A DNA stretch of 39,346 nucleotides from Gammaproteobacteria bacterium (GTDB taxonomy: Bacteria > Pseudomonadota > Gammaproteobacteria > Pseudomonadales > Azotimanducaceae), in NCBI GenBank assembly GCA_026706385.1, contig JAPOYV010000051.1, positions 1-39,346 of the forward strand, in the 5' to 3' direction. The notes under the pieces are model-generated. The model was not told where the DNA came from, ran no database searches, and was given only the letters and a program-made list of their open reading frames with translations. How positions within the stretch are numbered: the stretch's first letter is position 1; every line of letters begins with the position of its first letter. The translations under genes were made by a program, and so were the position numbers. Of the stretch, positions 24,019-34,568 are shown in pieces.

Positions 24019-24932
24019 GGCGCAGACTCGCCGTGTTCCGAAGTTTCACGCAGGATGTCCCCGGGGTCGTCGCGCAGGGGCGCGAGCATGGTCCGGAGAA
24101 TCCGAATGGCCTCCTCCCGATCATGGCGGGCGCGATAAACGGGTGCCCACCACTGGTCGTCGACAATCAGTCCCTGAGCCTCGGCCGACGCAACGGCCGA
24201 CTCCAATCTAGCGAGCGCCGTCTCGAAGTCCTCCTCCAACGCGTCGACCGCCGTCTCGGGATCCGCCATCTCGCGGATGATGCGATCCATCGCGCGGTAC
24301 GGGCCGATGCCGACATCGTCGAGCACGGCGATGCCGACGCGGACGTACATCAGCGCCGTCTCGTAGTCGCCGAGGTCGAAGTGCGTGGCGACCAGATTGT
24401 TGAGCGACGCACCGGTGAATCGAGGCGGAAGGTAGCGCCCCAGCAGGAGCATCTCCTCGTATATGCGAACGGCACGATCGAGGTCGCCGGCAATGACGTA
24501 CCTCGCCGCCAAGTCGCTCATAAGCGCATGGATGTGGCGCGTCTGCCGTTGATACGTGCGCGCCAACCTCGGGACGTGTCCCAGGCTCCGATAGGCGGCA
24601 CCGTAGTCGCCTTGCTCGATGTACCGGCTCGTGCGTTTGAGCCAGATGTATACACGCTGGCCGAGGCCGCGGCCGCCCATGCGCCGCTTCCCGGGCTTGC
24701 TCGTCAGGCGATGGATCAACTCCGCCTCGGAGATGCTCCCCCGGCGCGCGGAGTCCGTCTCCCACAGCCAGCGACGCTCGGCCCGCGTTCTTACGCCAAA
24801 CTGCCCTTCCGACTCGAGAAGCGAGTGTCCCCGTGGATCCCGGTCTCCGCTCTGTGCCTGCGCGGCGAGGGGCGGAACGAGCAAGAGCAGAGCCACTCGG
24901 AGCCTCAGACGAGCGCCAAAGCACTTCGTCAT
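24015..24932 (-). CDS. Exported helical-repeat (TPR-like) protein, array copy 2
   Basis: The 305-residue product has a signal peptide (hydrophobic about 8-25, ending PPLAAQAQS), a basic linker (SKPGKRRMGGRGLGQRVYIW) and the shared helical-repeat body. Body motifs are LAARYVIAGDLDRAVRIYEE, MLLLGRYLPPRFTGASLNNL, YETALMYVRVGIAVLDDVGI and WWAPVYRARHDREEAIRILR. It is the close sister of copy 1: both have GIGPYR, EEAIRILRTMLAP and an RDDPxDILR ending. The ATG overlaps the stop of copy 1, and its stop overlaps the start of copy 3. Co-translation of successive copies suggests the products assemble together. No enzyme motif is visible. Confidence 0.8.
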   Translation of the reverse strand: MTKCFGARLRLRVALLLLVPPLAAQAQSGDRDPRGHSLLESEGQFGVRTRAERRWLWETDSARRGSISEAELIHRLTSKPGKRRMGGRGLGQRVYIWLKRTSRYIEQGDYGAAYRSLGHVPRLARTYQRQTRHIHALMSDLAARYVIAGDLDRAVRIYEEMLLLGRYLPPRFTGASLNNLVATHFDLGDYETALMYVRVGIAVLDDVGIGPYRAMDRIIREMADPETAVDALEEDFETALARLESAVASAEAQGLIVDDQWWAPVYRARHDREEAIRILRTMLAPLRDDPGDILRETSEHGESAP

Positions 24933-25873
24933 GGCACCGACTCTTCGTGCTCGGCGTCATCGCGCAGGATGTCCCGCGGGTCGTCGCGCATGGGCGCAAG
25001 CATCGTCCGGAGAATGCGGATCGCCTCTTCCCGATCATGCCGCGCACGATAAACGGGAGCCCACCACTGGTCTTCGACGACCAGCCCCTGTTCCTCACCC
25101 CGGGCAACCGCTGACTCCAGTCGCACGAGCGCCGCGTCGAAGTCCTGCTCCAACGCGCCGACCGCCGTCTCGGGATTCGACATCTCGGCGATGATGCGAT
25201 TCATGACGCGGTACGGCCCGATGCCGACATCGTCGAGGACGGCGATCCCCACGCGGACGTACATCAAGGCGGTCTCAAACTCGCCGCGTTCGAAGTGGCT
25301 GGCGATGAGCCGGTTCAACGCCGCTCCGGCGTACTCGGGCGCCAAGCGGCGACCGACCAGGAGCATCTCCTCGTAGAGCCTGGCCGCGCGCTCAAGGTCG
25401 CCCTTCTCCACGTAGGCCGCGGCCAACTGCCCCATCAGGTCGTGCATCTGGCGGATCTGTCTGTAGCTGGCGTAGTTCAACCACTTCGCGAGGTACACCA
25501 ACCGGCGGTAGGCGGCGTCGTAGTGGCCCGCCTTCATCTCGTGGTAGGCACGCCGCAGGGGTGGAGACAAGGTCGTCCTTCCGAGCCGCGTTCCGTACCC
25601 CTTGGACAACCCGCGGTCCGCCCACAGGCTCGGAGACAGTGCGTCGATCAGCCCTCTCTCACGCGTCGAGTCAACGTTGTGCCCTGTCGGATTCTCACTG
25701 TCCCACCGCCGACTGCGCCGGGGCACTATCCCGAACTGCGCATTCGACTCCGCCATCGAGTCCCGCCCCCACAGGGCATCGCGTTCCAACTCCGAACGAG
25801 AGCGGTTCTCGGCTGCCAGCGCCGAGACGGCCAGCAGCGCTGCCGCGGTAAGGATCGAGAGTCGTGCGCGCAT
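24929..25873 (-). CDS. Exported helical-repeat (TPR-like) protein, array copy 1
   Basis: The 314-residue product starts with a clear signal peptide (MRARLSILTAAALLAVSALA, cleavage likely at ALAAEN). It then has about 80 polar residues and the helical-repeat body: MGQLAAAYVEKGDLERAARL, YEEMLLVGRRLAPEYAGAAL, FETALMYVRVGIAVLDDVGI and QWWAPVYRARHDREEAIRIL. It is first in the three-copy run and lies only 14 bases after the aceE stop with no visible promoter or terminator between, so it may be transcribed from the aceE promoter. If so, copies 1-3 would be expressed with central metabolism and copy 4 under BlaI. No BlaI-type dyad was seen directly upstream. Function unknown. Confidence 0.8.
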   Translation of the reverse strand: MRARLSILTAAALLAVSALAAENRSRSELERDALWGRDSMAESNAQFGIVPRRSRRWDSENPTGHNVDSTRERGLIDALSPSLWADRGLSKGYGTRLGRTTLSPPLRRAYHEMKAGHYDAAYRRLVYLAKWLNYASYRQIRQMHDLMGQLAAAYVEKGDLERAARLYEEMLLVGRRLAPEYAGAALNRLIASHFERGEFETALMYVRVGIAVLDDVGIGPYRVMNRIIAEMSNPETAVGALEQDFDAALVRLESAVARGEEQGLVVEDQWWAPVYRARHDREEAIRILRTMLAPMRDDPRDILRDDAEHEESVP

Positions 25874-25887
25874 GGCAACGAGTGGGA

Positions 25888-28548
25888 CTACGACGGTGCG
25901 GCCTTGTCTAGATCCAGGCCCGCGCTCGACGCGTAATCCAACGCGTCGGCGACCGTGGCCTTGTTCGCTTGCGCCAGGGTCGATAGCGCCGCGAACACCA
26001 CCCAGTCACGCGACACCTCGAAGTAGCCGCGCAGCGAGTCCCGGGATTCCGACAGGCCGTAGCCATCCGTGCCCAGGACGGTGTAGGCACCGGGGAACCA
26101 CCGGGCGATGGATAGCGGCAGCGCCTTCATGTAGTCCGACGCCGCAACGAAGACTCCCTCCTCGCCCTCCAGCAGCGTCTCGACGTAGGGGCGTTCGTCG
26201 GAACCGCCCGCGGTGAGCATCTGCGCCCGTTCCGCGGCCGTGCCTTGGCGGGCCAGTTCGGTGTAGCTGGTTACGCTCCAGACGTTGACGCGCCTGCCGA
26301 GCCCCTCGAGTGCCGACGCCGCCGCCAGAACCTCGGTCACGACGGCACCGCTGGCGAGCAGGTTGACGTCCGCATCCGGCACCCGCTGTAAGGCGTACAT
26401 ACCGCGCACGATGCCGTCTTCCGCGCCGTCGGGCATCGGCGGCATTGCGTAGTTCTGGTTGGTCAGCGTCAGGTAGTAGAAGACGTCCTCGCGCTCGGCA
26501 TACATGCGGCGGATGCCGTCGCGGACGATCACGGCCACCTCGAAGGCGAACGCTGGGTCGTAGCTCACGAGATTGGGGACGGTGGCGGCGATCAGGTGCG
26601 AATGGCCGTCCTGGTGCTGCACGCCCTCGCCGTTCAGCGTCGTGCGGCCCGACGTGCCGCCGAGCAGGAACCCCTTGCACATCATGTCGCCGCAGGCCCA
26701 GATCATGTCGCCGACGCGCTGGAAGCCGAACATCGAATAGAAGATGTAGAAGGGCACCATGGGCAGGCCGTAGTTCGCATACGCCGTGCCGGCTGCCAAG
26801 AAGGACGCCATGGCCCCGGTCTCGCAGATGCCCTCCTGCAGGATCTGGCCGTCTTCGGCCTCCCGGTACGGCGCGATCGTGCCCGCATCCACGGGCTTGT
26901 AGTGCTGGCCGGCCGGCGAGTAGATGCCGGCCAAGGGGAACAGGCCGTCCATACCGAAGGTGCGTGCCTCGTCGGGCACGATGGGCACGATGTAGCGGCC
27001 GAGGTTCGGATCGTGCAGCAGCTTCTGCAGTAGTCGCACCATGGCCATGGTGGTGGAGATCTGGCGTTCTCCTGTACCCGCGAGCATGTCGGCGAAGAAG
27101 TCGAGCGGCGGCGGTTCTAGTGGCGGGCAGCGGACTTCGCGGCTCGGCATCGGACCGCCCAGGGCGTTGCGATGCGCCTTGAGATAACGCACCTCTTCGC
27201 TGTCGTCCGTTGGTCGGTAGAACTCCGCGCGCTCGATCTCGTCGGGCGCCAACGGAATGCCGAGCCGTGCGGCCAGTTCCAGCCGTTCCTCGGGCTTTAG
27301 GTACTTCTTCTGATGCACGGTATTGCTGCCGGCCGCGCCTGGGCCCAGGCCGTCGCCCTTCACGGTCTTCAAGAGCAGCACGCACGGCTTGCCCGCGACC
27401 TCCTCGGCCTCCTTGAAGGCGGCGTAGATCTTCTTGTGGTCGTGGCCGCCGCGCTTGATCGCCCGCACTTCCTCGTCGGTGAGCGCGCTCATGAGGTCGC
27501 GCAGCGCAGGATTGTTCTCCACCCAGTGTTCGCGCTGCACGTCGCCCGGGGACACGGTGTACATCTGGTAGTCGCCGTCGACGGCCTGCTCCATGCGATC
27601 CTGCAGCACGCCGTCCGTGTCGCGCTCGAACAGGATGTCCCAGCCGCCGCCCCAGATCACCTTGATCACGTGCCAGTCCGCGCCGCGAAAGGCACGTTCG
27701 AGCTCCTGGATGATCTTGCCGTTGCCGCGCACTGGTCCGTCCAAGCGCTGCAAGTTGCAGTTCACCGCCAGCACGATGTTGTCGAGTTGCTCGCGGGCCG
27801 CGATGGCGATCGTTCCGAGCACCTCGGGCTCGTCCGACTCGCCGTCGCCTATGAAGGCCCAGATCTTGCCGCCGTTGCCCTTCTTGAGCCCGCGGTGCTC
27901 GAGGTACTTCGCGAACCGTGCCTGGTAGATCGCCGACGGCGTCGACAACCCCATGCTGGCGCAAGGCATTTGCCAGAACCACGGCATCCGGCGCGGATGC
28001 GGATAGGACGGCAGGCCGCCGCCATCGGCCAGTTCGCGGCGGAAGTTGTTCAGTTCCGCTTCCGAGATGCGTCCCTCCAGGAAGGCGCGCGCGTAGATGC
28101 CGGGGGACGTGTGCGCCTGAAAGTGGACCTGGTCGCCGCCGTAGGTCTCGCTCTGGCTGCGGAACACGTGATTGAGGCCGACTTCCATCATCGTCGATGC
28201 CGACAGGTAGGTGGCGATGTGCCCGCCCACGCCGGATCCGGCGTCATAGGCCTTGAGCACCATGGCGGCCGCGTTCCAGCGCAGGATGTTCTCGATGCGG
28301 CTTTCGAGTTCGATGTCGCCCGGGTAGGGCGGCTGGTCGCCTAGTGAGATCGAATTGCGGTAGGGCGTATTGAGCGCCGCATCGGTGAGCACGATGCCCT
28401 TGTGGGAAAGCTCGTGCTGAAGGCGGGTGAGCAACGACTTGGCCATCTCGCCGCCGTGCTCGTCAAGCACACTCGAGAGCGCATCGATCCACTCCTCCTG
28501 CTCGAGCTCCCACTCGCCGGCCGTGACCTGATGACTGGTTACGGTCAT
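25888..28548 (-). CDS. aceE: Pyruvate dehydrogenase E1 component, homodimeric type
   Basis: AceE decarboxylates pyruvate with thiamine diphosphate and passes the acetyl group to the E2 lipoyl domain. The 886-residue length matches E. coli AceE (887). The thiamine-binding motif is GDGESDEPE at 234-242 with NCNLQRLDG after it; VHFQAHTSPGIYARAFLEGR and SYPHPRRMPWFWQMPCASMG are family signatures, and the C-terminal half has the transketolase-like domains (LNGEGVQHQDGHSH). The ATG at 28548 is used; an in-frame ATG at 28560 is possible. aceF and lpdA, which usually follow, are absent, and the exported repeat-protein array begins 14 bases downstream instead. The gene diverges from an SDR across three tandem hairpins. 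Confidence 0.97.
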   Translation of the reverse strand: MTVTSHQVTAGEWELEQEEWIDALSSVLDEHGGEMAKSLLTRLQHELSHKGIVLTDAALNTPYRNSISLGDQPPYPGDIELESRIENILRWNAAAMVLKAYDAGSGVGGHIATYLSASTMMEVGLNHVFRSQSETYGGDQVHFQAHTSPGIYARAFLEGRISEAELNNFRRELADGGGLPSYPHPRRMPWFWQMPCASMGLSTPSAIYQARFAKYLEHRGLKKGNGGKIWAFIGDGESDEPEVLGTIAIAAREQLDNIVLAVNCNLQRLDGPVRGNGKIIQELERAFRGADWHVIKVIWGGGWDILFERDTDGVLQDRMEQAVDGDYQMYTVSPGDVQREHWVENNPALRDLMSALTDEEVRAIKRGGHDHKKIYAAFKEAEEVAGKPCVLLLKTVKGDGLGPGAAGSNTVHQKKYLKPEERLELAARLGIPLAPDEIERAEFYRPTDDSEEVRYLKAHRNALGGPMPSREVRCPPLEPPPLDFFADMLAGTGERQISTTMAMVRLLQKLLHDPNLGRYIVPIVPDEARTFGMDGLFPLAGIYSPAGQHYKPVDAGTIAPYREAEDGQILQEGICETGAMASFLAAGTAYANYGLPMVPFYIFYSMFGFQRVGDMIWACGDMMCKGFLLGGTSGRTTLNGEGVQHQDGHSHLIAATVPNLVSYDPAFAFEVAVIVRDGIRRMYAEREDVFYYLTLTNQNYAMPPMPDGAEDGIVRGMYALQRVPDADVNLLASGAVVTEVLAAASALEGLGRRVNVWSVTSYTELARQGTAAERAQMLTAGGSDERPYVETLLEGEEGVFVAASDYMKALPLSIARWFPGAYTVLGTDGYGLSESRDSLRGYFEVSRDWVVFAALSTLAQANKATVADALDYASSAGLDLDKAAPS

Positions 28549-28598
28549 GCGTCCGAGCATACCGGGTTGTCCGGCGACGTTGTATTCTCGCCACCTTG

Positions 28599-28659
28599 CC
28601 CTCGGTAAACGAGGGACGTTGCCCTCGGTGACGAGGGACGTTGTCCTCGGCGACGAGGA
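28599..28659. repeat. Three tandem hairpin repeats between aceE and an SDR gene
   Basis: Three near-identical units of 22-23 bases each form a 6-base-pair stem: CCCTCG-GTAAA-CGAGGG (28599-28615), CCCTCG-GTGA-CGAGGG (28622-28637) and TCCTCG-GCGA-CGAGGA (28644-28659). Units 1 and 2 are each followed by ACGTTG. In unit 3 both arms carry a compensating change (C to T with G to A), so pairing is kept. The array ends 22 bases before the SDR start codon and 50 bases upstream of the aceE start. Confidence 0.85.
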
Positions 28660-28681
28660 CGTCGATAACACGAGAGGGAAC

Positions 28682-29584
28682 ATGCAAGACGTCACGGGGA
28701 AGGTCGCGTTCATCACCGGAGGCGCCAGCGGCATGGGGCTCGCGATGGCGCGCTCGTTCGCCAACGCCGGCATGAAGGTGGTCATCGCCGACATCGAGGA
28801 GGCGGCACTTGCCGCGGCGCGACGGGAGTTCGAGGCCAGCAACGTGGAGTTCCTGACGCTGAAGGTGGACGTCACCGACCGCGAATCGATGGCCGAGGCC
28901 GCCGACGCCGCCGAGGAGCGGTTCGGCAAGGTGCACGTGGTGTGCAACAACGCCGGGGTCGCTGTCGGCGGGACGGTGGACGAGAACACCTGGGAGGACT
29001 GGGACTGGGTGACCGGCGTGAACATCGACGGCGTGGTGAACGGCATCCAGATCTTCGTCGAGCGCATGAAGCGGCACGGCGAGGGCGGGCATTTCGTCAA
29101 CACCGCGTCGATGGCCGGACACATCCCGGTGCCGGGGCTCGGCATCTACGCCATGACGAAGTACGCCGTCGTCGGCATCTCCGAGACCATGCGCGTCGAC
29201 TTGGCACCGCTCGACATCGGCGTCTCCGTGCTCTGTCCCGGCGTCGTCAACACCAACATCTTCAACTCGGAGCGCAATCGCCCCGAGTCGCTGCCGGGTG
29301 ACTCAAAGATCGGGCTTGTTGGCAGGGACCTTCCCGAGAACGCCACCGATGCCCAGCGCGAGGAACGGATGCGGCTGATCCGCGAAGGCGCCCTCGACCC
29401 CGCGATCGTGGGCGACATGGTGCTGCACGCCATCCGCGAGAACGAGTTCTACATCTTCACGCACCCGGAACTCAAAGCCATGAGCGATGCCCGCTTCGAG
29501 GACATGGCCAGCGCTTACGAGCGCTGGGGAAGCTGGCGCGAGGAACGCGGGGTGAAGCCGACGCCAAGGCCGACCCAAGGATGA
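28682..29584 (+). CDS. Short-chain dehydrogenase/reductase
   Basis: This 300-residue classical SDR has the cofactor loop TGGASGMG at 13-20, DV in KVDVTDRES, CNNAG near 89-93 and catalytic Tyr156/Lys160 in IYAMTKYAV after NTASMAG. An acidic residue after the second strand (VVIADIEEAAL) favours NAD over NADP. The C-terminal 50 residues extend beyond the minimal fold (FYIFTHPELKAM and a charged tail), as in SDRs acting on larger hydrophobic alcohols. The ATG at 28682 is preceded by GAGAGGG; the frame is open back to 28547 but there covers the hairpin array. It runs in the same direction as the PQQ dehydrogenase 42 bases downstream, so both may oxidise alcohols in one pathway. Substrate unknown. 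Confidence 0.9.
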   Translation: MQDVTGKVAFITGGASGMGLAMARSFANAGMKVVIADIEEAALAAARREFEASNVEFLTLKVDVTDRESMAEAADAAEERFGKVHVVCNNAGVAVGGTVDENTWEDWDWVTGVNIDGVVNGIQIFVERMKRHGEGGHFVNTASMAGHIPVPGLGIYAMTKYAVVGISETMRVDLAPLDIGVSVLCPGVVNTNIFNSERNRPESLPGDSKIGLVGRDLPENATDAQREERMRLIREGALDPAIVGDMVLHAIRENEFYIFTHPELKAMSDARFEDMASAYERWGSWREERGVKPTPRPTQG

Positions 29585-29626
29585 TGTCGTCCCGTCGGGT
29601 CTGAATCACCGATAGCCGCCACCGCC

Positions 29627-31819
<2,193 letters not shown>

Positions 31820-31898
31820 CAGCGACGGGAATTCGCGCTAGTGTGCCCGCTCGGAATCAGATGAAGTCGTCTGAAACAACGACGACCGCGCGAGGGTG

Positions 31899-33902
31899 AT
31901 GCGCGCGTTCATATCCTCCATTCATGTGGCCCGCCGAAGCGGCGCCGCCATCAGCTTGGCTGTACTCGCGTTCCTCGTCGGGACGACGAGCGCAGCTCAA
32001 GACGAGCCTGACCTCTCCGCTTTCCTGTCGCCGAGCTTCGACAACCCCAAGCTGTCGCCGGACGGCAAGCACGTGGCCGTCCGACGCGTGGCGCAGGACC
32101 GGCCTTTCGTCGAGATCTACGACGTGGCCACAAGCGAGTCCCGCGGCACCTTCATCATGGAAGAGGGCATCGGGATCGGCGACCACCTGTGGGGAGACAA
32201 CCGCAGGCTGCTGATCCAGGTCCGTCGTGGCGACGAGTTCTGGACGAGCGGCCCCGCGCGCGGCAACTGGCTGCGCTACGACATCGAGACGGGGAAGAAC
32301 CACCGGCTCTTCCAGAACACCCCGCGGCGACCGCTGTCCGCTCCTGGCCTGCTCTGGAGGACGCGGTTCTATGCGTTTTCCGACCACTTCGTCGGCCACG
32401 CGTTCGACGGCGACCCCAACGACGTGCTGGTGATCTTTCCGGACACCAGGGATTCTTGGGTCAGTCGGTACGACACCCGGCGGGACCGCTACGACAGACT
32501 CGCCGACGTCCCCTCCGAGATCTTCGACGTCTACGCCGACCGCCAAGGACGCGTGCTCGCCACCTGGGGTCAGCCGGCGTCGGCGTCCCGGACCTACAAG
32601 GACCAAGTGCAGTTGCTGTACCGCCGCAGCGCCAACGACGAATTCAAGACGGCCTTGTCTGGTCACATCGACGAATTGGACGTGGATCTCGTCGCCACTG
32701 GTCCGCGCAAGGACAGCGTCTACATCCTTGAAAACACCACCGGTCCCTACCTGGGCTTGAGCGTCCTCGATCTTACCGACGGTTCCATCGAGGCGGTCTT
32801 CCGACCAGGACGAACCGATGTCATTCGGACCTACCTTGACGGGAAGCGGCAACTCTACGCGGTGCGTTACGACGACCACTTCCCGCAGTTCCACTACCCC
32901 GACCCGAACCATCCCGCCGCCGCCCTGCACCGTTTCGCGATGGCCGGCTTCCGGAACGTGGATGTGGAGATCGCGAGCCTCGCCCGCGATGCTCCGCAGG
33001 CCATCCTCGCCGTGCGGGGCGACAGCGAGCCCGGGATGTACTACCTGGCCGAACTCGGCGGCAACGAGGTCAAGGGGCTGTTCCGCCGCGCGCCCGGTGC
33101 CGCGAATCTCGGCGCCCGCCACCCGATCGAGTTCCCTGCCGCCGACGGCACCCGGCTCACCGGCTACGTCACGCTGCCGAGCGGCCATACCGAGGGCAAC
33201 CCGATTCCGTTTGTCGTGCTACCGGCCAATGACATGTTCCCGCTGCCCGCGACCTGGGGCTACCACGACCAATCGCAACTGTTCGCCAGCCGCGGGTTCG
33301 GCGTGCTGGAAGTCAATACGCGCGGCGCCCTAGGCTTCGGCCGCGAACGCCATGCCGCGGGCGTCGGCCATGTCGCCACTCGTGGCCCCGCCGACCTAGG
33401 CGCAGGTGTCAACACCGTGGTCGCCAAAGGCACGGCCGACCCCGACCGAATCTGCATCGTCGGCCGCCACTTCGGCGCATACACCGCGCTGCTCGCTTCG
33501 ATGCGGCGCCCCGCGCAGTACCGCTGCGTGGTGACCATCAGCGGCACCTACGATGTCGCGGCGATCCGCAAGTTCCTGCCCGCAGGCGGTGCCCGCGAAC
33601 GTTTCACCGGCCAAGTCGCCAGCGCTGGCGCGGACGATGCCGCGTTCCGGGAAATCTCGCCGCGCTACCTCGCCGCGCGCATCGATACGCCGCTGCTCAT
33701 CGTCGAAGCGGTCCAGCTTGGGAGGACCATGCCCACCCAGGCCCGCGAGATGATCCGTGCCCTGAAGAACGCCAACATTCCCCACGAGGTCCACGAGGTG
33801 TCCACCACGCGCACCAACCGGCTGCTGACGCACGCCTCTCGGCGGGAAGCGTATGCGCGGATCTTGGGCTTCCTCGAGGAACACCTGGGCCCGCTACCCT
33901 AA
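31899..33902 (+). CDS. Exported S9 prolyl-oligopeptidase-like protein, catalytic residues lost
   Basis: The 667-residue protein has a signal peptide (hydrophobic about 15-32, ending TTSAAQ), a beta-propeller domain (about 40-390; SPSFDNPKLSPDGKHVAVRR) and a C-terminal alpha/beta-hydrolase domain as in family S9. The nucleophile elbow, normally GxSxGG, reads VGRHFGAYTALL with His524 in the serine position. The usual aspartate loop (HGxxD) reads LLIVEAVQLGRTMP, and the GHG that carries the histidine is replaced by STTRTNRLLTH. The fold-defining segments (NTRGALGFGRE, SPRYLAARIDTPLLIVEA, ILGFLEEHLG) remain and there are no stops, so it looks like a maintained non-enzymatic relative. ATG 31899 follows CGAGGG; the GTG at 31896 overlaps that site. 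Confidence 0.82.
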   Translation: MRAFISSIHVARRSGAAISLAVLAFLVGTTSAAQDEPDLSAFLSPSFDNPKLSPDGKHVAVRRVAQDRPFVEIYDVATSESRGTFIMEEGIGIGDHLWGDNRRLLIQVRRGDEFWTSGPARGNWLRYDIETGKNHRLFQNTPRRPLSAPGLLWRTRFYAFSDHFVGHAFDGDPNDVLVIFPDTRDSWVSRYDTRRDRYDRLADVPSEIFDVYADRQGRVLATWGQPASASRTYKDQVQLLYRRSANDEFKTALSGHIDELDVDLVATGPRKDSVYILENTTGPYLGLSVLDLTDGSIEAVFRPGRTDVIRTYLDGKRQLYAVRYDDHFPQFHYPDPNHPAAALHRFAMAGFRNVDVEIASLARDAPQAILAVRGDSEPGMYYLAELGGNEVKGLFRRAPGAANLGARHPIEFPAADGTRLTGYVTLPSGHTEGNPIPFVVLPANDMFPLPATWGYHDQSQLFASRGFGVLEVNTRGALGFGRERHAAGVGHVATRGPADLGAGVNTVVAKGTADPDRICIVGRHFGAYTALLASMRRPAQYRCVVTISGTYDVAAIRKFLPAGGARERFTGQVASAGADDAAFREISPRYLAARIDTPLLIVEAVQLGRTMPTQAREMIRALKNANIPHEVHEVSTTRTNRLLTHASRREAYARILGFLEEHLGPLP

Positions 33903-33914
33903 CGGGGCTGCAAC

Positions 33915-34568
33915 TCAGTTCTCGTCGACCTGCCTGTGCTCGCAGACGTGCTCGAATGTCGCCTCCGCAATGTGCGCGCAGGCCGACTTCACCGCACCCC
34001 AGTCGTGCCAGCGCGGTGCGAGGTGTCGATATTCCGAAAGTTCGGTGCTGTCGAGATCGTAGGGCAGCGGAGTCGCCAACTGTGCCTGTAGCTGTTGCAG
34101 AGCCGATTCGCCGCTCTCCTGCGGGTAGAACTCGTCAAAGGGCACCAGCGCCTGCCCGGTTGCCTCTTCGCCAAGGAGGTCGGCCAGCGCGACGAAATCC
34201 AAGTAGTCGCGCGTGGCGTTGCGCCGGAGAATCAACACGGCCTTGATGCGCAGGATCTCGGCCTTCGTCGGAATCGTCAACCGCACGCCGCGATGGTCCA
34301 GCGTCGTCGTCTCGAGTGGTCGGTCGCGGATCAACTGCCGGACCCCCGTTTCGATGCCGTCCAAGCTGCCCAGGATGAGCACCGGTTTGAGCACCCGGGC
34401 CGTTCGCCAGCCTGCCACGCTCTCGAGTTGCTGAAGCACCACTGCGAACCGGCCTCGGAGATCCGTCAGGACGTGATCCGCGTCGCGCGACAGGCGATGC
34501 TCGGCGTGGATTGCCGTGGCCGAGAGGACCTCCTCCCAGTCAGGCAGCGGCTCGGCGGAAGCGGACAT
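33915..34568 (-). CDS. AbiEii/AbiGii-type nucleotidyltransferase-like protein, probably degenerate
   Basis: The 217-residue protein matches nucleotidyltransferases of the AbiEii/AbiGii toxin type. HRLSRDADHVL at 24-34 supplies the metal-binding aspartates D29 and D31. LKPVLILGSLDGIETGVRQL, LTIPTKAEILRIKAVLILRR and RDYLDFVALADLLG are the core that follows. In relatives I remember, a strand with a GG motif (VLVGGTA) precedes the HR-S-x-D segment; here WEEVLSA joins directly to TAIHAEHR, as if about 20 residues had been lost in frame. Without that loop it probably cannot transfer nucleotides. The 5' end overlaps the small gene 34540-34767 by 29 bases. Alternatives are a divergent regulator or a remnant defence gene. 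The plus-strand S9-like gene converges 12 bases away. Confidence 0.7.
   Translation of the reverse strand: MSASAEPLPDWEEVLSATAIHAEHRLSRDADHVLTDLRGRFAVVLQQLESVAGWRTARVLKPVLILGSLDGIETGVRQLIRDRPLETTTLDHRGVRLTIPTKAEILRIKAVLILRRNATRDYLDFVALADLLGEEATGQALVPFDEFYPQESGESALQQLQAQLATPLPYDLDSTELSEYRHLAPRWHDWGAVKSACAHIAEATFEHVCEHRQVDEN

Noticed and set aside
26006-27982. 658-codon open frame on the minus strand inside aceE
   Set aside because: Out-of-frame shadow of aceE with arginine-rich, low-complexity composition.
28599-28659. Possible CRISPR array
   Set aside because: Only three units, 6-base linkers in place of unique spacers, and no cas genes nearby.
31857-31874. TCAGA-N8-TCTGA dyad before the S9-like gene as an operator
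   Set aside because: Only five paired bases with no second copy; expected by chance at this scale.
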